The translations under genes and the position numbers were made by a program. Below, piece by piece: positions 1 to 5,225 of a stretch of 5,921 nucleotides of DNA. The stretch is from Rhodospirillaceae bacterium (GTDB lineage Bacteria > Pseudomonadota > Alphaproteobacteria > SP197). The notes beneath the pieces were generated by a model, which saw only the letters and a list, made by a program, of their open reading frames with translations, was not told the origin of the DNA and ran no database searches. The stretch lies in the NCBI GenBank assembly GCA_018700655.1, contig JABIUG010000456.1, positions 1-5,921 of the forward strand. The letters are read 5' to 3'. How positions within the stretch are numbered: position 1 is the first letter of the stretch; every line of letters begins with the position of its first letter.

Positions 1-417
1 ACGCAGCTTGAGCAGGCGATCGCGAATGGCGAGATCGTGGCGGGTTATGCCTGGAATCAGTCTTACGTGACCCTGCAGACCGAAGGCGTGCCGGTGGGTT
101 ACATGGTTCCCAAGGAAGGCAGCATTGCCTGGGGCAGCGGGTTTATCATCCACAAGGACGCGACCGATCTCGACAAGGTCTACAGCTATATCGATGCTTG
201 GGTCTCGCCTGAATCAGGTGCCTGGCTGATCGATAACTATGGCTACGGCAGCGCCAACCTGGCGTCCTATGACTTGCTGTCGCAGGACCGCCTGGACGAG
301 CTGGGCTTCAGCGATCCGGCAGCCGCACTGGCCAACACCTACTTCAATCCGGCGATGCTGCCGGAATACGAAGCGGCCTATGAGGCCCTTTACCAGGACG
401 TCCGCGCGGGCCTGTAA
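1..417 (+). CDS. Polyamine-type ABC transporter substrate-binding protein, C-terminal part (5'-truncated)
   Basis: The frame is open from base 1 to the TAA at 415-417 and gives the last 138 residues of a periplasmic solute-binding protein; the N-terminus and signal peptide lie outside the window. The VPVGYMVPKEGSIAWGSGF stretch, then a conserved helix with a SPE motif (WVSPESGAWL) and a YGYGSAN segment, match the C-terminal lobe of PotD/PotF-like (SBP_bac_8 type) binding proteins for spermidine, putrescine or related cationic solutes. The family delivers its ligand to an inner-membrane ABC permease. The true ligand cannot be decided because most pocket residues are missing. The GTG at 37 is an internal codon, not the start, since the same frame continues upstream with family-like sequence. 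A strong terminator follows directly, so this is probably the last gene of its operon. Confident for the family, weak for the substrate. Confidence 0.85.
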   Translation, partial: TQLEQAIANGEIVAGYAWNQSYVTLQTEGVPVGYMVPKEGSIAWGSGFIIHKDATDLDKVYSYIDAWVSPESGAWLIDNYGYGSANLASYDLLSQDRLDELGFSDPAAALANTYFNPAMLPEYEAAYEALYQDVRAGL

Positions 418-439
418 ACACTAGGTAAGACTGACTAGG

Positions 440-475
440 GGGGCTGGCGCCACAAACGCCGGCCCCTTTCTCTTT
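440..475 (+). terminator. Rho-independent terminator after the ABC binding-protein gene
   Basis: A 10-bp stem pairs GGGGCTGGCG (440-449) with CGCCGGCCCC (457-466), with one G-U wobble and a 7-base loop, followed by the T-rich tract TTTCTCTTT (467-475). It starts 22 bases after the TAA stop. It ends the upstream transport operon and separates it from the DMT permease gene. Confidence 0.88.
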
Positions 476-493
476 GCGTCCGGCAATACCCTT

Positions 494-522
494 TTGCCTT
501 CGGGCACGGTTACGCTGATAAG
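494..522 (+). promoter_or_regulatory. Possible sigma-70-type promoter for the DMT permease gene
   Basis: TTGCCT (494-499) and GATAAG (517-522) lie 17 bp apart. Each matches the -35 or -10 consensus at 4 of 6 positions. The site lies after the terminator and about 30 bases before the GTG start, where a promoter is needed. The match is modest and promoters of GC-rich alphaproteobacteria are variable, so this is only a candidate. Confidence 0.3.
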
Positions 523-540
523 GGCAGCCGTAGTTTGTTC

Positions 541-546
541 GGGGGA
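541..546 (+). promoter_or_regulatory. Ribosome binding site that supports the GTG start at 552
   Basis: The purine-rich GGGGGA followed by AAAG lies about 5 bases before the GTG at 552. No better in-frame ATG with a Shine-Dalgarno sequence is seen, so this site decides the start of the permease gene. Confidence 0.6.
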
Positions 547-551
547 AAAGC

Positions 552-1406
552 GTGTCGGACCACGCCAAGGGCCTTCTGTTCACGACACTTGCCATGCTGG
601 TCATCACACCCGATGCCCTGCTGATACGACTGGTTGAAACCGATGTCTGGACCCTGACCTTTTGGCGCGGGGTGTTGTCGGCAACCGGTTTGTTGATCGG
701 CATCGCACTGTTTTACCGCCGGCGTTTCTTCGCAGTCATGCTCGCGCCCGGCATTCCCGGCTTGTGGATCGGCGGGCTGTTCGGCGTCACCACCGTGATC
801 TTTGTCTGGGGTATCACGCACACTTCGGCAGCCAACACCCTGCTCATCATTTCCACGGGCAGCATGTTCGCAGCGGGTTTTTCGTGGTTGATCCTGAAAG
901 AAGTCCTGGCGCGGCGAACCGTGTTGGCGATCGCTGGAACACTCGTCGGCCTGCTGATCATCGTGGGCGGAGACCTCGGCGGTGGATCGCTGGAGGGTGA
1001 TCTCGCAGCCCTCGCCGTCGCGGCGTTTTCAGGACTCAACTTCACCCTGATCCGCCGCTATGCCGTAACCGATATGGTGCCGACTCTTACCTTCGGCGGC
1101 ATCGTCACGGCCGTGATTGCGCTCCTGGTCTCGGCCCCCGTCGCTCTTCACGGCACGGACCCCATCAACATAACAGGCATGAGCCTCGTCATGCTGCCGC
1201 TGGCCTTTGCCTTGCAGTTTATCGGAGCGCGTTACCTGCCCGCGCCCGAAGTCAGCCTGTTTTTCCTGCTCGAAGCGGTTCTCGCACCCCTGCTGGTCTG
1301 GGCGGTGATCAACGAACATCCGGGAACACAGACGTTCTATGGCGGCGCTGTGATCATCACAGCTCTGGCGCTTCATGCGGTGTGGGGTCTGCGCCGGGTC
1401 AGGTGA
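552..1406 (+). CDS. EamA/DMT superfamily permease (10 TM)
   Basis: This 284-residue inner-membrane protein belongs to the drug/metabolite transporter superfamily, whose members mostly export or exchange amino acids, metabolites or nucleotide sugars. It shows two EamA repeats of five hydrophobic segments each, roughly at residues 7-25, 35-55, 68-88, 92-114, 121-139 and 147-166, 178-198, 207-227, 233-252, 260-280. Family landmarks are visible: FWR at 37-39 in the second helix, and the equivalent acidic residues E117 (LKE) and E241 (LLEAVLAP) in the two repeats. The C-terminus is short and basic (RRVR), which fits a cytoplasmic end. About 285-300 residues is normal for the family, so it looks complete. 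It starts with GTG, supported by a purine-rich site just upstream. It stands alone after a terminator, and its 3' end overlaps the opposing kynureninase gene by 8 bases. Substrate unknown. Confidence 0.9.
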   Translation: MSDHAKGLLFTTLAMLVITPDALLIRLVETDVWTLTFWRGVLSATGLLIGIALFYRRRFFAVMLAPGIPGLWIGGLFGVTTVIFVWGITHTSAANTLLIISTGSMFAAGFSWLILKEVLARRTVLAIAGTLVGLLIIVGGDLGGGSLEGDLAALAVAAFSGLNFTLIRRYAVTDMVPTLTFGGIVTAVIALLVSAPVALHGTDPINITGMSLVMLPLAFALQFIGARYLPAPEVSLFFLLEAVLAPLLVWAVINEHPGTQTFYGGAVIITALALHAVWGLRRVR

Positions 1407-2634
1407 CGCCGGATCGTCCGGAAAAGGCCGGATCGCGCCAGCTTTGCGAAACCAGGATATCGCGCAGCGCCTCGACCGCATCGGCAACATCACGGTAGCG
1501 GATGTAGAGCGGGGCAAGTCCAAAGCGCAGCAGGTCCGGCGCACGAAAATCGCCGACGACACCGCACGCGATCAGAGCCTGCATGACTGCAAACCCGCCT
1601 TCATGGGCAAACGAGACATGGCTGCCGCGCAGCGCGGCATCGCGCGGGCTGGCCAGCTCAAGGCCCAGACCATCGCAATGCTCATCAACCAGCGTGATGA
1701 AAAGATCGGTCAGGGCCATGCTCTTGGCGCGCACCTGCGCCATATCGACGCGGTCACAGGCCGCCAGCGCGGCAACCAGCGCACGCATCGACAGGATCGG
1801 CTGTGTCCCGGTCAACATGGCCTTGATGCCTGGTGCCGGGCGATAATCGGAATCAAAGGCGAAGGGTTCGGCATGGCCCCACCAGCCGGTCAGCGGCTGG
1901 CGAAGATGTTCGTGATGACGCCGCGCGACATAAATGAACCCCGGTGATCCGGGGCCGCCGTTGAGATATTTGTAGGTGCATCCGACAGCGAAATCAGCTT
2001 CGCAGGCGTCAAGTTCCACGGGGATCACACCGGCGCTGTGACACAGGTCCCAGACGACAATGGCTCCGGCCTCATGCGCCCTTGCGGTCAGGGCAGCCAT
2101 GTCACGCAGAGCCGCTGTTTTGTAGTCGACATGGTTGACCAGCACGACGGCGACCTGTTCGTCGATCAGGTCCTCAAGACGGTCACCGTCACGTCCTTCA
2201 AGACGCAACGAAAGATCGGTGCGCTGCGCGCCCAGACCGTCGAGAATATAGAGATCGGTCGGGAACCCGGCCTGCTCTGCGACAACAACATGGCGCTCGG
2301 GGCGCAGAGCCAGAGCAGCATGCAGGCACTTGTAGAGATTGACCGAAACACCGTCGCAAACCAGCACCTCATCGCCGGCTGCCCCGATCAGGGGGGCAAG
2401 ACGTGTGCCCAGGGTTTGCGGCAGTTCGAACCAGTGCGCCTTGTTCCAGCTTGCAATGAGGTCGTTTGACCACTCCTGCGTGACGACCCCTGCGAGATCG
2501 CCCGCAACCTCGCGCGGCGCGGGGCCCAGCGAATTGCCGTCGAGATAAATCAGGCCCTCGGGCAGGACAAAGCGGTCGCGCAGGCCGGCAAGCGGGTCGT
2601 CACGATCCAGCGCGTCGATGTCGGCCGCTGCCAT
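1399..2634 (-). CDS. kynU: Kynureninase (PLP-dependent L-kynurenine hydrolase family)
   Basis: This cytosolic 411-residue protein belongs to fold-type I PLP enzymes. Kynureninase cleaves L-kynurenine to anthranilate and L-alanine, and can act on 3-hydroxykynurenine. Visible landmarks are YLDGNSLGP (30-38), the FPTD motif (124-127), NHVDYKT (167-173), DLCHSAG with D196 and H199, the PLP lysine K222 in CTYKYLNGGPGSPGF, GWWGH (250-254) and the C-terminal RFGLAPLYIRY. The length is close to that of characterised bacterial enzymes (about 415). The ATG at 2634 was chosen because family homology begins there; the frame stays open to 2919 but that extension is the shadow of the neighbouring gene. The start shares one base with the upstream stop (TGATG) and lacks a clear Shine-Dalgarno sequence, so translational coupling is likely. 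No tryptophan dioxygenase or formylkynurenine formamidase gene is in view, so a related beta-acyl amino acid could be the true substrate. Confidence 0.9.
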   Translation of the reverse strand: MAAADIDALDRDDPLAGLRDRFVLPEGLIYLDGNSLGPAPREVAGDLAGVVTQEWSNDLIASWNKAHWFELPQTLGTRLAPLIGAAGDEVLVCDGVSVNLYKCLHAALALRPERHVVVAEQAGFPTDLYILDGLGAQRTDLSLRLEGRDGDRLEDLIDEQVAVVLVNHVDYKTAALRDMAALTARAHEAGAIVVWDLCHSAGVIPVELDACEADFAVGCTYKYLNGGPGSPGFIYVARRHHEHLRQPLTGWWGHAEPFAFDSDYRPAPGIKAMLTGTQPILSMRALVAALAACDRVDMAQVRAKSMALTDLFITLVDEHCDGLGLELASPRDAALRGSHVSFAHEGGFAVMQALIACGVVGDFRAPDLLRFGLAPLYIRYRDVADAVEALRDILVSQSWRDPAFSGRSGVT

Positions 2635-3827
2635 CACAAGAAGTCTGCCGGATGGTCGCGCATTTCGAGATGGAGCGCCGTATAGGTATAGGGATTGGCG
2701 AGCGCGACGTCCTCGTTGAGTTCCACGCCCAGGCCCGGCGCGGTCGAGGGGATGACAAAACCCTCTTCCCACTGCATCGGCGTCTTCAGGATTTCGCTGT
2801 GGAATCCGCCCCATTGCTGGATGCTCTCCAGGATCAGGAAGTTCGGAGTACAGGCGGCAAGCTGGACATTGGCCGCGCCCTCGATCGGGCCGCAATAAAG
2901 GTGCGGCGCGATCTGGCAATAATGCGCTTCGGCCATGCCTGCGATCTTCTTGCCCTCGAGCAGGCCACCGACCCGGCCCAGCGCCATCTGAAGGATCGAA
3001 GCGGCACCGGCCTGAAGCACCCGCGCAAACTCGTACTTCGTCGCCAGGCGTTCACCTGTCGCGATCGGGATCGTCGTCGCTCGTGCCACCTTGGCCATCT
3101 CTTCGGGCATTTCCGGCGGTGTCGGCTCCTCGAACCAGAGGGGATCGTATGGCTCCAGTCGGCGCGCAAGCCGGATCGCACCCGAAGGCGTGAATTGACC
3201 GTGCGTCCCGAATAACAGGTCGGCCTTGGTCCCGACGGCCTCGCGAATTTTCCTCACGAAGGTCTCGGAAAGTTCCAGACGTTCCTGCGAAGGCTGACGC
3301 GGATCAAACGCGCTGAACGGCCCTGCGGGATCAAACTTCACGCCGGTAAATCCCTGTCCGACATACTTTGCCGCACGTTCCGCGGAGAGATCGGGATCGG
3401 CATAGACATCCGTCGTGTCACCCTCTTCAGGGTAAATATAGGTGTAGCTGCGGAGCCGTTCGTGGACCTTGCCACCCAGAAGTTCATAGACCGGTTTGTC
3501 GACTGCCTTGCCGATAATGTCCCAGCAGGCCATTTCGAGCCCTGACATGACCGCGACCAGGGAGGACTCCGGGCGCTGCGTGAAGCCGCTGCCATACATG
3601 TTGCGCCACATGTTCTCGATCCGGAACGGGTCACTCCCAATGACATGGCGCTGGGCGGTATCTTCGGTCATCGCAGCCACGATATGGGGCGAGAAGGTCG
3701 CCGTGTAGACCTCGCCATAACCGACAATGCCGTTGTCAGTCGTGAGTTTGACGAAGATGAAATATCTGCCGCCGAAATGCGGTGGCGGATTGCCGACCAC
3801 AAAGGTCGTGACATCGGTGATCTTCAT
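2634..3827 (-). CDS. Enolase-superfamily (mandelate racemase/muconate lactonizing type) enzyme with atypical metal site
   Basis: This 397-residue cytosolic protein has the MR/MLE layout: an N-terminal capping domain (about 1-125, with GYGEVYT and the ALD-like SGLEMACWDIIGKA) and a (beta/alpha)-barrel. Family enzymes bind Mg2+ and remove a proton next to a carboxylate, most often dehydrating sugar acids. Barrel landmarks are GVKFDP (162-167), FGTHGQ (206-211), FEEPTPPE (232-239), TGER (257-260), APH with H309 and LILE with E334. Ligands E233 and E259 are present at the usual 26-residue spacing, but the first ligand position is G207 instead of Asp, and the usual QPD reads QMA (A282). H209 and H309 are kept. 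A pipeline would probably call it galactonate dehydratase; that substrate is not supported here. The ATG at 3827 is preferred over in-frame upstream starts because MKITDV is a typical family N-terminus and GGGAG lies 8 bases upstream. It is the first gene of a coupled pair with kynureninase. Confidence 0.88.
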   Translation of the reverse strand: MKITDVTTFVVGNPPPHFGGRYFIFVKLTTDNGIVGYGEVYTATFSPHIVAAMTEDTAQRHVIGSDPFRIENMWRNMYGSGFTQRPESSLVAVMSGLEMACWDIIGKAVDKPVYELLGGKVHERLRSYTYIYPEEGDTTDVYADPDLSAERAAKYVGQGFTGVKFDPAGPFSAFDPRQPSQERLELSETFVRKIREAVGTKADLLFGTHGQFTPSGAIRLARRLEPYDPLWFEEPTPPEMPEEMAKVARATTIPIATGERLATKYEFARVLQAGAASILQMALGRVGGLLEGKKIAGMAEAHYCQIAPHLYCGPIEGAANVQLAACTPNFLILESIQQWGGFHSEILKTPMQWEEGFVIPSTAPGLGVELNEDVALANPYTYTALHLEMRDHPADFL

Positions 3828-3835
3828 GCCTTCTG

Positions 3836-3840
3836 CTCCC
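3836..3840 (-). promoter_or_regulatory. Ribosome binding site of the enolase-superfamily gene
   Basis: Read on the minus strand, GGGAG lies 8 bases before the ATG at 3827. This selects that start over the GTG at 3884, which would add 19 residues without family resemblance. Confidence 0.65.
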
Positions 3841-3904
3841 GGCTGTGGCGAATCGTTGTGGGCTGAATCACGTCGCGGGGCCACCGGACGGCGTGAATCC
3901 GCTC

Positions 3905-3968
3905 TGCATCGTTAGTTCAGCGCAATGAAGCCGATGCACCGGGATCACGCAAGGTAGCAATTGCATCG
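3905..3968. repeat. Three TGCATCG copies in alternating orientation (candidate operator)
   Basis: TGCATCG occurs at 3905-3911, inverted as CGATGCA at 3932-3938, and again direct at 3962-3968. The centres are 27 and 30 bases apart. The second and third copies extend to an 8-base complement, CCGATGCA (3931-3938) with TGCATCGG (3962-3969). The alternation allows either neighbouring pair to act as a dyad for a dimeric regulator, or to form competing hairpins if transcribed. A further copy (2773-2779) lies inside the enolase-type coding region, so chance cannot be excluded. Confidence 0.5.
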
Positions 3969-4017
3969 GGACGGCGATTTGCGGCAGGGTGGCCGGGAAA
4001 CAAACCTATGGTGTGCC

Positions 4018-5160
4018 ATGGCTGTTCTTTCCCAGTCCTTTGCTGACGGTCTCAACCGGGTTGGTCCGGATTTCACCACATCCCTCTCGCTTCCACCGGC
4101 CAGCTACCATGATGCCGATGTCCTGGCGGCCGAACACGACATCCTGTTTCGCAAGGGTTGGGTCGGGATCGGGCGCGCCGACCGCTGGCGTGATGGCGGC
4201 GACTTCACAGCCATCGATATCGGTGGCGTGCCGGTCATGGTTTTGCGTGACAAACAGGGCGAACTGCGCGCCTTCGCCAATTCCTGCCGCCATCGCGGTG
4301 CAAAACTGCTTGAAGGCTGCGGTAACGTCGCGCGCATCACCTGCCCGTTCCATGCCTGGACCTACGGCCTGGATGGCGCCCTGCGCGGTGCTCCGCGCAT
4401 GGGCCATTCTGCAGACTTCGACACCACAGCCAACGGGCTGATCCCTTTCCGGGTCGAAACACGCTCCGGGTTTGCGTTCCTCTGCCTTGATGAGACGACA
4501 CCGGCACTGGACGACTGGTTGGGCGATTTCGAGGCCATGCACAGCCCCTGGCCGCTGGCGTCTCTCAGGACAATGCGACGGCGCGAACTGGAAGTAGGCT
4601 GCAACTGGAAGCTCTTCCTCGAGGTCTTCAACGAATATTACCACCTGCCTTACGTCCATGGTGGAACCTTCGGCACGATCTATGGCGAACCCGATGCCGC
4701 CGATGACGTAGAGGGCGCCTTCACGACCCAGTTCGGGCTGACCAAGGGCACCGGTGGCCTGAAGGAAGACGAGCAGGAACACAGCCTGCCTGCCATGCCC
4801 AAGCTGGATGGCCGCAACCGTGACGGCACACGCTACACCTGGGCGTTCCCGTCCATGACCTTTGCCGTGGGAACCGATGCCATGTGGGTCTACGAAGCCC
4901 GCCCGATCACGACGGACCGGTGCCATGTGACGATGTCGGTCTGTTTCCCCGAAGAGACCATCGCAGCGCCGGGTTTCGAGTCCAAGGCCGCCCACTACTA
5001 CGAGCGCATGGATGACGCTCTCGAAGAAGATCGCGGCGTGCTGGAACGCCAGCAGGCCGGTATGACCTCACCCTTCGCGCAACAGGGACGCTTTGCCGAA
5101 CTGGAACCCAGTGTCGCCAATTTCGCCTATTGGTATGCCCGCCAGATGAAGGCTGCCTGA
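4018..5160 (+). CDS. Rieske non-haem iron oxygenase, alpha subunit
   Basis: This 380-residue protein is the catalytic subunit of a Rieske-type ring-hydroxylating or N-demethylating oxygenase. The N-terminal Rieske domain holds the [2Fe-2S] motif C90-x-H92-x16-C109-x2-H112 (CRHRG ... CPFHAWTYG). The catalytic domain has NWK (196-198) and EYYHLPYVH, giving the bridging acid E206 and mononuclear-iron ligands H209 and H214; D338 in LEEDRGVLERQQAG is the likely third ligand. The set is complete, so the enzyme should be active. Its length resembles alpha-only oxygenases acting on quaternary amines or small aromatics more than the roughly 450-residue alpha subunits of alpha/beta dioxygenases. No beta subunit, ferredoxin or reductase gene is visible, so electrons must come from elsewhere. 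ATG 4018 is preferred to the in-frame TTGs at 3961 and 3979, although no good Shine-Dalgarno sequence sits right before it. It probably shares a transcript with the permease gene 65 bases downstream. Substrate not recognised. Confidence 0.93.
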   Translation: MAVLSQSFADGLNRVGPDFTTSLSLPPASYHDADVLAAEHDILFRKGWVGIGRADRWRDGGDFTAIDIGGVPVMVLRDKQGELRAFANSCRHRGAKLLEGCGNVARITCPFHAWTYGLDGALRGAPRMGHSADFDTTANGLIPFRVETRSGFAFLCLDETTPALDDWLGDFEAMHSPWPLASLRTMRRRELEVGCNWKLFLEVFNEYYHLPYVHGGTFGTIYGEPDAADDVEGAFTTQFGLTKGTGGLKEDEQEHSLPAMPKLDGRNRDGTRYTWAFPSMTFAVGTDAMWVYEARPITTDRCHVTMSVCFPEETIAAPGFESKAAHYYERMDDALEEDRGVLERQQAGMTSPFAQQGRFAELEPSVANFAYWYARQMKAA

Positions 5161-5211
5161 GTCATTGACCGTCATGGGGCCGTCATTGGGTCGTCATGGC
5201 CGCGACATGAC
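5161..5211. repeat. Helically phased GTCAT repeats with an inverted copy
   Basis: GTCAT starts at 5161, 5171, 5182 and 5193, a spacing of 10, 11 and 11 bases, within imperfect 11-base units such as GTCATGGGGCC and GTCATTGGGTC. An inverted copy, ATGAC (5207-5211), makes the dyad GTCATG (5193-5198) / CATGAC (5206-5211) with a 7-base spacer. The array begins right after the oxygenase stop codon and ends just before the permease ribosome binding site. There is no T tract, so it is not a standard terminator. Confidence 0.6.
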
Positions 5212-5214
5212 ATG

Positions 5215-5219
5215 AAAGG
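5215..5219 (+). promoter_or_regulatory. Ribosome binding site of the AEC permease gene
   Basis: AAAGG lies 6 bases before the ATG at 5226 and supports that start. The ATGs at 5207 and 5212 are out of frame with the permease. Confidence 0.55.
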
Positions 5220-5225
5220 CTGCCC

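Larger units (their letters stand above)
3828..4017. promoter_or_regulatory. Divergent intergenic control region
   Basis: These 190 bases separate the start codons of two diverging genes, so both promoters should lie here. I see no convincing consensus promoter in either direction. The region does contain three copies of a 7-base word (described separately), the 8-bp palindrome GCAATTGC (3957-3964), and a GGGAAA purine stretch (3995-4000) before the oxygenase gene. No regulator gene is in the window, so the controlling protein is either encoded beyond it or elsewhere in the genome. Confidence 0.7.

Noticed and set aside
344..703. 119-residue minus-strand frame across the terminator and permease start
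   Set aside because: It crosses a clear terminator and the starts and ends of two supported genes, with a composition typical of non-coding frames.
1375..1947. 190-residue plus-strand frame opposite kynureninase
   Set aside because: It runs antisense to conserved kynureninase sequence and shows no family features or binding site.
2038..2469. 143-residue plus-strand frame inside the kynureninase gene
   Set aside because: Antisense shadow over the PLP-binding region; no independent support.
2635..2919. N-terminal extension of kynureninase (95 extra residues)
   Set aside because: The extension lies wholly within the C-terminal coding part of the enolase-type gene, is rich in Arg, Pro and Gly like a shadow frame, and family homology begins at the ATG at 2634.
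3828..3884. Longer start (GTG at 3884) for the enolase-type gene
   Set aside because: The additional 19 residues do not resemble the family N-terminus, and a good ribosome binding site sits before the ATG at 3827.
4006..4995. 329-residue minus-strand open frame opposite the Rieske oxygenase
   Set aside because: It is antisense to a gene with complete family motifs, has no recognisable domain and low-complexity GC-rich composition; it is a shadow of codon bias.
5193..5211. Hairpin GTCATG/CATGAC as a terminator between oxygenase and permease
   Set aside because: The stem is only 6 bp and no T tract follows; it is better read as a dyad or part of the repeat array.
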